In this document: piece after piece, positions 16,011 to 25,853 of the stretch
How the letters are laid out: each line of letters starts with the position of its first letter
Position numbering within the stretch: position 1 is the first letter of the stretch
Source of the DNA: Candidatus Anammoxibacter sp.
GTDB lineage: Bacteria; Planctomycetota; Brocadiia; Brocadiales; Anammoxibacteraceae
DNA: 64,000 nt
NCBI GenBank assembly: GCA_021777105.1
Contig: JAIQZQ010000090.1
Coordinates: forward strand, 1-64,000
Direction of reading: 5' to 3'
The notes under the pieces: model-generated
Databases searched by the model: none
What the model was told of the DNA's origin: nothing
Seen by the model: only the letters and a program-made list of their open reading frames with translations
Made by a program: the position numbers and the translations under genes

Positions 16011-17640
16011 TTTTTTAAAATCAGTTAAAACTGTAAGTTTTTACACATTTTTAAGCCGCATATTAGGCTTGGCGCGCGACATTTTGTGCGCAGGCTTTTT
16101 CGGCACAAGCATGGTGTGGGATGCGTTTACCATTGCGTTTCGTCTGCCGAACCTTTTCAGGCGGCTCTTTGGCGAAGGCGCGTTAAGCGCCGCGTTTATA
16201 CCTGTGTTTACCGAATATCTTGAAACAAAGGATAGGAAAGAGGCATGGGAACTTGCGCGCAATCTTGGAACCATACTTTTCTGCCTGCTAGCCGGAATTG
16301 TGATTGTCGGCGAGGCGACGTTTTGCATTGTGCCGCGTTTAACGGATTTGCAGCCTAAATGGGATCTGGTGTTTGATCTGCTTCTGATTATGTTCCCATA
16401 CGTTATGTTTATATGCCTTGTGGCATTCTCAATGGCCATATTAAACTCCCTCAAGCATTTTCTTGTGCCTGTGTTGGCTCCCATAATACTTAACCTGTGC
16501 TGGATCTTCGGCATTGTTGTTGTCGCCTCTATTTTTGGGCATACCGCAAGGGAAAAGATTGTTTGCGTGTCATACGCTATTCTTTTTGCCGGTTTTGCGC
16601 AGCTTGGCATTCAGCTACCCGCGTTGCGCAGGTTCGGCATGGATTTCAGGCCTATTTTCAACCTGTCCCATCCGGCGTTAAAACGCATCTTTAAACTAAT
16701 GGGCCCCACAATTTTCGGGCTCGCAATTGTGCAGATTAACGTTTTGCTCGACAGCCTTATTGCCGTGGGTTTTGCGCCGCCGGCCGAAGGGAAGGAGGCA
16801 TTTGCGCTTTTCGGTAGAGAGTTCCTTTACCCGCTTAAAACCGGAGCGGCCTCGTCGCTTTATTACGGAGATAGGCTGATACAGTTTCCATTAGGAGTGT
16901 TCGGCATAGCTTTGGCAAACGTGATTTTTCCGCTATTCTCCGCGCATGCCGCCCGCCAAGAGTGGTCAAATTTTAAATCCACTTTAAACAACGCAATAAG
17001 GTTGATGCTTTTTATAGGCGTGCCCGCGTCAATAGGCCTTATTTTGCTGAGGCAGCCACTGGTAGAGCTTTTTTATGAGCGCAAGGCGTTTGACGCCGAG
17101 TCTACCATGCGCACCACAAGCGTTATATTTTTCTACTCCATTGCAGTCTGGGCATATTGCGGACTTCACGTTATTGTAAGGGCGTTCTATTCATTAAAAG
17201 ACACAAAAACGCCGATGAAAGTTGGCGTATGCATGGTGGCGCTGAACCTTGTTCTTAACCTGACATTGATCTGGTTCTTTAAAGTGGGAGGATTAGCCCT
17301 TGCCACATCTATAAGCGCAATTCTTCAACTTATCGTTCTTGTGATTATTCTAAAAAAACGCCTGGACTTTTCGTTCGACAGAGAATTGATCAGCTCTTTT
17401 TTAATAACCTGCGCGGGAACGCTATTTATGGCTGCGGCATGTATAAGCTCGCATAAATATTTGTCGTCAATTTTTGACAACGACAGCCTGACTTCAAAAC
17501 TGGCAAGGCTCATTGCCCCTTTAATAGCCTCGCTTGCGGTCTATTTCATAGTCAGTTTCCTTCTCAAATCCACAGAGTTGAAACAATTAATGAGAAAGGG
17601 CAAAAACAAAAAGATAGCCGTTGCCGAACCGGAAGAGTAG
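15997..17640 (+). CDS. murJ: Lipid II flippase
   Basis: A 547-residue MurJ/MviN of the MOP superfamily, which carries lipid II across the inner membrane for peptidoglycan synthesis. The N-terminal signature SRILGLARDILCAGFFGTSMVWDAF followed by FRLPNLFRRLFGEGALSAAFIPVF is unmistakable, and about 14 hydrophobic segments are spread along the protein. The tail KGKNKKIAVAEPEE is short and charged. It overlaps thiE by 14 bases and shares its promoter. Confidence 0.95.
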   Translation: MSDHNFLKSVKTVSFYTFLSRILGLARDILCAGFFGTSMVWDAFTIAFRLPNLFRRLFGEGALSAAFIPVFTEYLETKDRKEAWELARNLGTILFCLLAGIVIVGEATFCIVPRLTDLQPKWDLVFDLLLIMFPYVMFICLVAFSMAILNSLKHFLVPVLAPIILNLCWIFGIVVVASIFGHTAREKIVCVSYAILFAGFAQLGIQLPALRRFGMDFRPIFNLSHPALKRIFKLMGPTIFGLAIVQINVLLDSLIAVGFAPPAEGKEAFALFGREFLYPLKTGAASSLYYGDRLIQFPLGVFGIALANVIFPLFSAHAARQEWSNFKSTLNNAIRLMLFIGVPASIGLILLRQPLVELFYERKAFDAESTMRTTSVIFFYSIAVWAYCGLHVIVRAFYSLKDTKTPMKVGVCMVALNLVLNLTLIWFFKVGGLALATSISAILQLIVLVIILKKRLDFSFDRELISSFLITCAGTLFMAAACISSHKYLSSIFDNDSLTSKLARLIAPLIASLAVYFIVSFLLKSTELKQLMRKGKNKKIAVAEPEE

Positions 17641-17793
17641 CGGCAAATATAAGGACTCGGCCGGAAACCGTAGTAATTATCCCCTTCAGGGATAACAATA
17701 TGTAAAAGCAGATAAAAAAGCTTGAATTACACCCGTGATTGTCATAACCTATTAGCATTAAATAACCTTTTTACCTCTATTAATAAAAATAAA

Positions 17794-19479
17794 ATGTTAG
17801 ACCAAGTTGAAGAGCTGTTTAAAATAGTGTTGTCCAACATTGAGCACGGAGTGATTATGTGCGGGGAAGACAACGCCGTTATACAGGCAAATCCCGCTTT
17901 TGAGAAGATAACCGGCTATGCCAATGATGAATTGATCGGCAAAGACATAAGCATTTTAACCCCTGATAACGCAAAAGCATCTATTGCTTTGTCGTTGCGC
18001 GAGTCATTGAACTCCGGCAAACCCTGGCAAGGCAAGGTTATGATTCTTGGCCGCGACAGAGCCGAACGCGAGCTTCATCTCTCGATCTTCGCTCCGCCGG
18101 AACAAGCCGGGGCGCAACGCAGTTACGCTATGATACTGCGGCCGCCTATTGTTGACATGCCTGAGGACGCGGGCGAATGCCTGCCTAGCGATCAACACGA
18201 CACACTGACAAAACTCCCAAACCGTTTCCTGTTTAAAGACCGCGCCGAACAATCAATCCTTTCCGCGGCCAGGGCAGACAAGTCGGTTGCCGTGCTCATT
18301 TTCGGCCTTGACCGGTTCTCTATTATAAATGACGGCCTAGGCCATTCATTCGGCAATGAATTGCTTAAGGATGTCGCGGGCCGGTTGCAAGATTGCATTC
18401 GCCACGTTGACACGGTCGCCCGCATTGACGGCGACAGGTTTGCCATGGCCCTACAAATAGCGGAGGTTGACGATGGCGTAATTGTTTCTGAAAAAGTTCT
18501 CAAATCAATAAATCTGCCGTTTATCATTAACAATCAGGAAGTATCGGCCACCGCAAGCATAGGCATAAGCCTGTATCCGACCGACGGCGAAAATATGGAC
18601 GAGCTTTCAGCATACGCTGAAAGCGCCATGCATCACGCAAAAAAGAGCGGCGGCAATCAATACATGTTCTTTGCAAACCAGATGAACATCAGGGCCAAGG
18701 AGAGAATTGAGATTGAAAACAACCTGCGCCGCGCAATTCAAAACGAAGAGTTCCTGCTATATTACCAGCCCAAAGTAAACGCCGAAACACAAAAAATAGT
18801 AGGCATGGAGGCCCTTATCCGCTGGCAGGATCCTGAAAAAGGAATTATTTCACCAGGCATATTTATACCCGTCGCTGAAGAATCAGGCCTTATCGGCCCT
18901 ATCGGCCTTTGGTGTCTGAAAGAGGCGTGCCGGCAAAATAAATATTGGCAGGATATGGGCTTGCAACCAGTGAGGGTATCGGTAAACGTTTCCGCTCACC
19001 AATTCAAAGACGCAAATTTCCTGGACAATTTAAAAATCGCGATTAATGAATCAGGGCTGACCACGGAATATCTGGAACTGGAGCTTACGGAAAGCCTTCT
19101 TGTGGACAATGTTGAAGATACTATTGTTAAATTACAACAGATTCGAGACCTTGGATGCGAACTCTCTATTGACGATTTTGGAACCGGCTATTCAAGCCTT
19201 AGTTATCTGACCCGTTTCCCGATTACAGTGCTGAAAATTGACAGGGCTTTCGTGCACGACATTGAAGACAATGAAAGCACGGCGGAGATCGCCCGCGCCA
19301 TCATAGGCTTGTCGCAAGGGCTTAAATTAAAAGTAATTGCCGAAGGCGCCGAGACAAAAGAACACGTGGATTTCCTGCGTGAACACGGCTGCAGCACAAT
19401 ACAAGGCTACTATTACAGCAAACCGCTTCCCGCAAAAGTGTTTGAAGATCTGCTTAAAATTGGGTCTATCAACCCATAG
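17794..19479 (+). CDS. PAS-GGDEF-EAL protein, probable c-di-GMP phosphodiesterase
   Basis: A 561-residue signalling protein with a PAS domain (about 8-120: IVLSNIEHGVIMCGEDNAVIQANPAFEKITGY), then GGDEF and EAL domains. The GGDEF active loop reads ARIDGDRF, with DGDRF in place of GGDEF, so cyclase activity is unlikely; such domains often bind GTP and tune the EAL domain. The EAL domain looks active: MEALIRW, SVNVSAHQF, LELELTESLL, IDDFGTGYSSL, LKIDRAFV and IAEGAET keep the metal and loop-6 residues. No membrane segment is visible. The longest frame starts at a TTG (17722); I use the first ATG, although no clear ribosome-binding site precedes it. Confidence 0.9.
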   Translation: MLDQVEELFKIVLSNIEHGVIMCGEDNAVIQANPAFEKITGYANDELIGKDISILTPDNAKASIALSLRESLNSGKPWQGKVMILGRDRAERELHLSIFAPPEQAGAQRSYAMILRPPIVDMPEDAGECLPSDQHDTLTKLPNRFLFKDRAEQSILSAARADKSVAVLIFGLDRFSIINDGLGHSFGNELLKDVAGRLQDCIRHVDTVARIDGDRFAMALQIAEVDDGVIVSEKVLKSINLPFIINNQEVSATASIGISLYPTDGENMDELSAYAESAMHHAKKSGGNQYMFFANQMNIRAKERIEIENNLRRAIQNEEFLLYYQPKVNAETQKIVGMEALIRWQDPEKGIISPGIFIPVAEESGLIGPIGLWCLKEACRQNKYWQDMGLQPVRVSVNVSAHQFKDANFLDNLKIAINESGLTTEYLELELTESLLVDNVEDTIVKLQQIRDLGCELSIDDFGTGYSSLSYLTRFPITVLKIDRAFVHDIEDNESTAEIARAIIGLSQGLKLKVIAEGAETKEHVDFLREHGCSTIQGYYYSKPLPAKVFEDLLKIGSINP

Positions 19480-19573
19480 TCCGAATGAATCGGTAATTGG
19501 TTCCGCCGTTGGTTCAAGTCTCCGACCTGAACCAAACCGGCATACACTAACTGTGTATAGTGTAAAAACCCGC

Positions 19574-19873
19574 TTACGTGGTTTTCAGTTTTTTTAACTG
19601 AATGTTTTCCGGCTTCCCTTTTACAATCAACGCGTCGACTTCATGCCCGTATCCAAACGAATCCCTGAAATCGTCCAATATCTCCATTAGCTCCTTATCG
19701 TCTATACGCGGATTCGCTATCACAATAATTTGATCAACATCATGCTTTTCATCCGGCCTGACGGTAATTATATCAATATGCCATTTATGGCTATCTTTGC
19801 TCTCTTTATCATTACAAAGGCTGAAATACTCAGACTTCCCCCTTGCCATTCTGTAAACCTGTTTCATCTCCAT
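19574..19873 (-). CDS. Hypothetical protein
   Basis: A 99-residue protein I do not recognise. It reads MKQVYRMARGKSEYFSLCND, then HKWHIDIITVRPDEKHDVDQIIVIANPRIDDKELMEILDDF, a plausible compact alpha/beta fold with no cysteine cluster or membrane segment. The frame extends to a TTG at 19936; I choose the ATG at 19873, which has a weak GGCAGG site. It is transcribed toward the phosphodiesterase gene, with a short hairpin repeat (19508-19537) between them. Confidence 0.5.
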   Translation of the reverse strand: MEMKQVYRMARGKSEYFSLCNDKESKDSHKWHIDIITVRPDEKHDVDQIIVIANPRIDDKELMEILDDFRDSFGYGHEVDALIVKGKPENIQLKKLKTT

Positions 19874-20225
19874 TTTATACCTGCCCTTTACTAACAAATT
19901 GATAAAATAACGGATGGTATGATATAGCCGCATCAAGACAAAAGCAAGAAGTTTTTGCCGGATACCGGCAGCCGGCTACGCGGCAGCTTGATATGAATTG
20001 TTTTTGGAGTTTTGGAACGATTCGGGAAGCAGAGGTTTTCTCTTTATTGTCTATTTGCTCAACCATTCATCATTGCTGATTCCAGCCTGCCGTAATAATC
20101 TTTTAAGAAAACCAACTCCAATATCGGTGACATGTCTATTAGTATCTTAATAGTCAAATTCTGACATTTTTTGACAGAAAATTAAAAATAATAATATGCT
20201 ACACGAACAAAATATATTTTTATAT
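19874..20225. other. Spacer, possible gene remnant
   Basis: No intact gene. On the minus strand between about 20150 and 20050 two short frames, one with ILIDMSPILELVFLK and one with GVGFLKRLLRQAGISNDEW, could be the two halves of a frameshifted small gene. This is weak. Otherwise AT-rich DNA. Confidence 0.25.
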
Positions 20226-21728
20226 TTAACTTAAAGCCGGAACAATAACAAGTTCTTTTAACCGTAATCCTAAAGAAACTGTTTTACGACCAAAACGGGT
20301 CAAATAATACCTGTATGTTTTTGATACCTTTTTAATTAAACCATGCGTGCGCAGACGTTTAAGTGTTCGGGATATCTGATGCGAGGTCTTTTCCTGCAAT
20401 ATTGATTGTAAATCTTTGTTCTGAAATCCTCGGATATTAAATTCTCCTCTGGCGATTGTTAAGAAAAGGTTTTCATCTTCAGGGGCAAAGAAATTAAAAC
20501 CTTTGTATCTTAAATTGTTTTCTTTTACGTTCTTTGATATCTTATTGAGATTATTTATTCCTGCGCTTTTATCCTCAAGTGTTGAAATAAATTCCAAATA
20601 TCTGTTATTGGCCGAACTCAAGGCCTGCTTTAATGCCGCAAGAGAGTATATGCCTTTTTTCATATTCGATAGTTTTATCTCGCTTGTTCCATCGCGGTGT
20701 TCTACCGTGCGGTAGTGTTTAAAAAAAGTTACGTCGTTGGTTGTGCTCTCTATTCGTAGAATTAAACCAAATTTGTCGTACATTTTGATAGAGCTTGAAC
20801 CCATTCGGTGTTTTATGCATGTTCCCTCTATACGGGTGGAAAAATTGTTGCCTATTTCGCATTGGGTATTTCCATGGAGCTTTTTGCCTAAAAAGGTTGT
20901 TATGTTTTCCGGCTTTATGGCGTGAATAGCCGTCCGTGTCAGCTCGGAATATATTGGTTGGAGCTGGCTTTGATTAGCAAAAACTATGTCTGTTGAGTAC
21001 TCGGCCTGCATGATACTCCAATGATAATTTAACTCAAATTTCTTAATAATTGGACAATAACGTTTTGATAAATCATCTAATATTTTATGTAGTTGTCTAA
21101 CTTCAAATTTATCTACATATTCTTGCGCTTGTTTGAAATCGTCTATCTCTATAAATGCGTTGCCTAAAAGTTTGTGATTTATGTTTTTCTTTGTTAGCTT
21201 TGACGATAACCAGTTATGGCCATTGAAATATACTTGAAGCCTGAATGGACACCAAGTCGGAACTCGAACATAACATAAGCCTAAAACTGGATGAATTATA
21301 TAAATGTAATAGTGTAAACATTTACCACTATCATATTTGAGATAAGCGCGCCGGCTATTTTTATCATACCAGGGCTTGTATGATGTGCATGGCTCTAATG
21401 CTGAAAAAATATGGACTATTCCTGGATGGTCACCTCGGTTTTTTATTATTTCAGATATACGAGCTTCTTTGCGAAAATTATTTTTCTTTATATAATCAAT
21501 TTCAAGATCGTTTTTGTTTGCTATACTTTCGACATTGCTCTTTATGTCGTCACGTAATTTGAATGCAAATTTTGCATAATCAAAAATCCGAATCTCTTGA
21601 GAGTAAAGAAAACCGGTCATCCCTTCTGCGTAGCAAAATGGATGCAATGTTCCTTGTATTACTATACGGTCATAACATGATAGAACACCTTGAATTTTGT
21701 CTTGGTATTTTGATATCAATTGTTCCAT
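20226..21728 (-). CDS. Uncharacterised 500-residue protein with C-terminal winged helix
   Basis: I recognise this as a family found, often in several copies, in many environmental bacteria and usually called hypothetical or MarR-like. Conserved-looking stretches are VLSCYDRIVIQGTL, MTGFLYSQEIRIFDYAKF, NFRKEARISEII, GIVHIFSALEPC, CLHYYIYIIHPVLGLCYVR-PTWCPFRLQVYFNGHNWL, MQAEYSTDIVF, LTRTAIHAIKPENITTFLGKKL and MGSSSIKMYDKFGLILRIESTTNDVTFFKHYR-VEHRDG. The last 80 residues (IRGFQNKDLQSILQ...QISRTLKRLRTHGLIKKV-KTYRYYLTRFG) form a winged helix. The density of invariant His, Tyr, Asp and Arg suggests a nucleic-acid enzyme, but no known catalytic motif is clear. No terminal inverted repeats were found. 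Confidence 0.7.
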   Translation of the reverse strand: MEQLISKYQDKIQGVLSCYDRIVIQGTLHPFCYAEGMTGFLYSQEIRIFDYAKFAFKLRDDIKSNVESIANKNDLEIDYIKKNNFRKEARISEIIKNRGDHPGIVHIFSALEPCTSYKPWYDKNSRRAYLKYDSGKCLHYYIYIIHPVLGLCYVRVPTWCPFRLQVYFNGHNWLSSKLTKKNINHKLLGNAFIEIDDFKQAQEYVDKFEVRQLHKILDDLSKRYCPIIKKFELNYHWSIMQAEYSTDIVFANQSQLQPIYSELTRTAIHAIKPENITTFLGKKLHGNTQCEIGNNFSTRIEGTCIKHRMGSSSIKMYDKFGLILRIESTTNDVTFFKHYRTVEHRDGTSEIKLSNMKKGIYSLAALKQALSSANNRYLEFISTLEDKSAGINNLNKISKNVKENNLRYKGFNFFAPEDENLFLTIARGEFNIRGFQNKDLQSILQEKTSHQISRTLKRLRTHGLIKKVSKTYRYYLTRFGRKTVSLGLRLKELVIVPALS

Positions 21729-21805
21729 ATTTTGTTCCTTCTTAAGGTTTACTTTACAAAGAAGGCAATTATATATGATTTGCTTTGATAGTTTATAGTT
21801 TTTTT

Positions 21806-22060
21806 ACTTTTCCGGTTTATCCGGGTTGGGAATAATGACATATAATAATTACCTAACCCGGATAAACCGGAAAAGTGACTAAAGTGAACTAAAGTGTTGG
21901 TAAGAATTTACAATTTTTGAAGTTAACCTCGCTCCCAAATCACAGTTTGGGAGCGAAACAATTCGAGAAGCCCCAGCTTCGCGTTTGGGATAATATTTGA
22001 CTTTCTTTTACACGCGAAGCTGGAGTTTCTTGAATTACCGGTCATCAGGCTGCGGCCTGA
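21806..22060 (-). repeat. Composite two-hairpin repeat, copy B (inverted)
   Basis: Reverse orientation of the unit at 6612-6825. It starts with a 22-bp stem (ACTTTTCCGGTTTATCCGGGTT at 21806-21827, complement at 21854-21875) that the other copies have only as one arm. The CTCGCTCCCAAA...TTTGGGAGCG stem and the AATTCGAGAAGCCCCAGCTTCGCG hairpin follow. It separates the divergent genes at 20226 and 22128. Confidence 0.75.
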
Positions 22061-22127
22061 CAACCAGAATTCGTAGTTTTTCAAATTTTATTTTTCGCAG
22101 GCATTTTCAACTTGGAGGGTTTACATC

Positions 22128-25100
22128 ATGTCTATTATAAACCGTATGTTTTTGGCCTTGTTTATTGCTATCATTACCGCATCGACATTTGCGCCGGCCG
22201 GAGCTGCTGAATTGTCTCAAACAGAGCAGACAAAATGCTTTGATGAGAGCGGCAATATAATTGATTGTGATGGAGCGGAACAATATGGAGACTTCATAGC
22301 AGGTTTGGAATGGCCGGACCCGCGCTTTACGGATAACGGCGACGGGACAATTACCGATAATCTCACAGACCTTCAATGGCTTAAGGACGCGGGCTGTTTT
22401 GAAGCAGTGACATGGTTTGACAGCCTAAACGCAGTTAAGGCGTTTAACCTTAATCCTGATAATTTTGGATGTTTGAATTACACGATAAACAAATCAGACT
22501 GGAGGCTTCCCAACCGAAAAGAGTTGTTTAGCTTGATTAATATGACGCAAAATGACAAGGTGGCGCCGAATGAAAGCCCGTTTGCCAATTTAATGCTTAG
22601 CGGAGCTGAATCACACAGGTACTGGACCAGGACTACAAGCGCTAAAAATAAAGAAGAGGCATGGACAATATCTTTTTCGCGCGAAAGTTTCATTGCCGGC
22701 AATAAAACCTATCCGCATAACGTATGGCCGGTGCGCGCGGGACAGTATGGCTCGTTTGCGACGTTTTCCCTGGCCGGCGCTAATTTCACAACCGCTCCAA
22801 CAACCGGTTTCGCAGCCGCTCCAACAACCGGCACGACGCCGTTAACCGTTAATTTTGAAAATTTATCTTCCGACAATGTTGACTCATGGTTATGGGATTT
22901 TGGCGACAGTGGATCGAGCTCCGAACAGAATCCATCACACACTTACACGACAGTGGGCAGCTTTGATGTTTCACTTACGGCGACCAATAACGTAGGCTCT
23001 GATATAGAAACAAAAAACGATCTTATAACCGTAAAAGTGGCTCTTGCCGGCCCCAATTTTTCAGCTACTCCCGCTACAGGCGTTGCGCCGTTAACCGTTA
23101 ATTTCGAGAACCAATCCACAGGCATTGTTCAATCATGGCTGTGGAGCTTCGGCGACGGCGAAACAAGCTCTAACAAAAATCCATCACACATTTACACTGA
23201 GGTCGGCAGTTTTGATGTTTCATTGACGGCAACCAACGAAGCGGGGCCGGCTGTAGAAACAAAAACGAATTATATAACTGTAACAGATCCAGATATAGTC
23301 ACAACGCCTACACCAAGCCCTACACCAAGCCCTACGCCAAACCCTACGCCGACCCCAGAATGCGCAAAACCGGACGCTGATTTCGAAGCTGACAAACGCT
23401 CTATTCTTATAAATAATAAGATCGCTTTTACGGATAAGTCAACAGAAAGCCCAACATCGTGGATTTGGAATTTCGGCGACGGGTCCGAGCTTGAAAACAG
23501 CCAAAACCCGTCCCACACCTACATTAAATCAGGAAAATACAGTGTTTCCCTTATAGCAAGCAACAGCTGCGGATCAAACACTGAAGAGAAGGCGGATTTT
23601 GTGGAAGTTATATCGTCCTCCGTAGAGCCGACAGCAGAGTTCAGCGTTGACAATACATCAGGGCAGGAGCCGTTGACTGTTCAATTTCAGGATAAATCAG
23701 CCGGAGCCCCTGTTTCATGGCAGTGGGACTTTGGCGACGGCAACACAAGCTTAGAGCGTAATCCGGCACACACTTATTTGACTTGCAACGTTTATACCCC
23801 TTCTTTAACAGTGAGCAATGACAAGGGAGAAGACACAATCTCAAAACCAAACATGATAATCGTAAATTGCGCGGATGCGCCACTGGCGGAGTTCTCGGTG
23901 GATAAAACACTTGGATTTGCCCCGTTAGAGGTCAAATTTACAGATTTGTCATCCGGCGAGCCCACAAGCCTGATATGGGAATTTGGCGACGGCAACACCT
24001 CTACTAAGCAAAACCCAAAGAACACATATCAAACCGCCGGATTCTTTACAGTCGGCTTGTTTGCCTCCAACGGAAAAGGGGCTGATTGGGAGATAAAGCC
24101 AAACTTTATAATTGTTCAGAACGCCAAAGAGCCTGACGCAAACTTTACGGCGATTCCTTTATTGGGCTCGGCTCCGATGAAGGTTCAATTTACAGACTCG
24201 TCTGGAGGGGAGCCTAACTCATGGATATGGGATTTTGGAGACGGAGCCGCAAGCAACTTGCAAAACCCTCCGCATACTTTTGAACTGCCTGGTTTTTATA
24301 CCATATCTTTAATCGTGGGCAACGCAAATGGAATAGACCTGGAGAACAAGGTCAATTTTATAAATGTTCAAGCTGAAGAAGCTCCGGTGGTGGAATTTAC
24401 AGCAGAGCCGTTAAACGGATTTAGTCCACTTACAGTGGAATTCATTGATTTTTCAAACGGAGAGATATCAAGCCGGCTATGGGATTTTGGCGACGGAGGT
24501 TCAAGCAAGAGTCAAAACCCTGTCCACACTTACAAAACCCCGGGTATATTTAACGTTGAATTAACTGTAAACGGACCTTTGGGAGAAGATATAACAAAGA
24601 AAACAAGCCTTATCACTGCGCTTGAGAACATAGGCGGCCGGAATTTATCAGCGGCGTTTATCGCTACTAAAAGGATAGGCCAACCGGGAAGCAAAGTAAA
24701 GTTCAGAAATCTCTCAAGCGGTGACGTCACTGGGATGATATGGGACTTTGGCGACGGTGAAACCTCAATCAAAGCGGGGCCGGAGCATGTTTACAATAAT
24801 GAAGGCGTATACACAGTCAGCTTAAGCGCATTTAATGACGACGGCAAGGTAAGCACAATCACAAGACAGGCTTATATAGAAATAATAAATAAGATAGAAA
24901 CGCCTACGGAAACGCCGGATGAAACAGAAACGCCGGATGAAACGCAGACACCGACTCCAGCGCCGCCCGTTGATGAAGCACGGTTAAAACTTATCAGAGT
25001 CGCCCCCAGAACAATGAGCGCCTCCTTCGGATTCAAGGATATAATTGTAACCGCTCTGAGTGACAAAGGCAAACCAATAGCGAATGTCAATATTGAACTT

Positions 25101-25277
25101 AAGGGTGGTAGTGGATCAGTTATAAAAGAAGGAACATCCGTCACCAAGGCAAACGGCAAGGCATTACTTAGAGCCAGATTCAGGTATTTCTCCCAGCCAA
25201 ACGCATCAATAAAAGTGACGGCCAAATTTGATGGAGTAGAGAAAACAACCAGAATAAATAAGAATAATAGAAGATGA
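22128..25277 (+). CDS. Secreted DUF1566 protein with eight PKD domains
   Basis: A 1049-residue exported protein. Residues 1-27 form a signal peptide (FLALFIAIITASTFAPAGA before AELS). A DUF1566 (Lcl C-terminal-like) domain spans about 60-200, with FTDNGDGTITDNLTDLQWLKDAGC and DWRLPNRKELFSLI. Eight PKD repeats of about 80 residues follow, each with a version of SWLWDFGDG; a Thr-Pro linker separates the second and third. A second TPTETPDETE-type linker leads to a C-terminal Ig-like domain with a Big_1 look (PIANVNIELKGGSGSVIKEG). No sortase or PEP-CTERM signal is visible. A surface-adhesion or carbohydrate-binding role is likely. GGAGG lies upstream of the ATG. Confidence 0.9.
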   Translation: MSIINRMFLALFIAIITASTFAPAGAAELSQTEQTKCFDESGNIIDCDGAEQYGDFIAGLEWPDPRFTDNGDGTITDNLTDLQWLKDAGCFEAVTWFDSLNAVKAFNLNPDNFGCLNYTINKSDWRLPNRKELFSLINMTQNDKVAPNESPFANLMLSGAESHRYWTRTTSAKNKEEAWTISFSRESFIAGNKTYPHNVWPVRAGQYGSFATFSLAGANFTTAPTTGFAAAPTTGTTPLTVNFENLSSDNVDSWLWDFGDSGSSSEQNPSHTYTTVGSFDVSLTATNNVGSDIETKNDLITVKVALAGPNFSATPATGVAPLTVNFENQSTGIVQSWLWSFGDGETSSNKNPSHIYTEVGSFDVSLTATNEAGPAVETKTNYITVTDPDIVTTPTPSPTPSPTPNPTPTPECAKPDADFEADKRSILINNKIAFTDKSTESPTSWIWNFGDGSELENSQNPSHTYIKSGKYSVSLIASNSCGSNTEEKADFVEVISSSVEPTAEFSVDNTSGQEPLTVQFQDKSAGAPVSWQWDFGDGNTSLERNPAHTYLTCNVYTPSLTVSNDKGEDTISKPNMIIVNCADAPLAEFSVDKTLGFAPLEVKFTDLSSGEPTSLIWEFGDGNTSTKQNPKNTYQTAGFFTVGLFASNGKGADWEIKPNFIIVQNAKEPDANFTAIPLLGSAPMKVQFTDSSGGEPNSWIWDFGDGAASNLQNPPHTFELPGFYTISLIVGNANGIDLENKVNFINVQAEEAPVVEFTAEPLNGFSPLTVEFIDFSNGEISSRLWDFGDGGSSKSQNPVHTYKTPGIFNVELTVNGPLGEDITKKTSLITALENIGGRNLSAAFIATKRIGQPGSKVKFRNLSSGDVTGMIWDFGDGETSIKAGPEHVYNNEGVYTVSLSAFNDDGKVSTITRQAYIEIINKIETPTETPDETETPDETQTPTPAPPVDEARLKLIRVAPRTMSASFGFKDIIVTALSDKGKPIANVNIELKGGSGSVIKEGTSVTKANGKALLRARFRYFSQPNASIKVTAKFDGVEKTTRINKNNRR

Positions 25278-25353
25278 AAAGGAAAAGGAAAAGGCTAAAA
25301 CGGTTAGCCGTTACAGCCATGAATTATAACAAAACACCACAGCCATTAAAATC

Positions 25354-25377
25354 GTAACCAAACTCCGGTTTGGTTAC
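25354..25377 (+). repeat. Hairpin after the PKD gene
   Basis: GTAACCAAAC at 25354-25363 and its exact complement at 25368-25377 around TCCG. No T-run follows, so it is a repeat or a weak terminator. The remaining spacer to 25669 shows nothing clear. Confidence 0.45.
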
Positions 25378-25669
25378 GCTATTGGTTGATAAATGAGCGC
25401 TGAGCAGCTTGCCTGCTTGAACGAGTCGGTAACCTGCTACAAATCAAAAACCCTCCACACCGCCAAGGCTATTTGAAACGTTATTTTATACCAATTTTCC
25501 AAATAACCTCGCAATTCAAACGGCAAACGTTCAACCACAAACACAACCATTGATTGCATTACAGCTCGATATTACCACTTGCAGCTGTTTTTATAATGTA
25601 ACGTTTCTTAACAACCGAACAACTTGCAATAAATGCCGCCGGCCATTAATTATTTTTTCTAATTAAGCC

Positions 25670-25696
25670 TTGACAATTCAAACAATATATTATAAT
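25670..25696 (+). promoter_or_regulatory. Putative promoter of the radical SAM/glycosyltransferase operon
   Basis: A consensus TTGACA at 25670-25675 lies in very AT-rich DNA; TATAAT at 25691-25696 is only 15 bases away, and TAATAA three bases further gives an 18-base spacer. It leaves a leader of about 150 bases before the first gene (25854). Confidence 0.45.
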
Positions 25697-25853
25697 AATA
25701 TTAACCGTTGTCATATTACATAGTAAATATTAGAAATTTAAGGGGCAGGTAAATAGTTGTTTTAATCTTAACAAAACGTTCTATTTAACTGTTTATTTCC
25801 AGTTAATCGTTTTTATTTAATATAATTAAACTTAATAAATACAATTCAAACTT

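Noticed and set aside
20050..20160. Frameshifted toxin-like gene (ILIDMSP start)
   Set aside because: Only short fragments in two frames are visible, too little to name a family.
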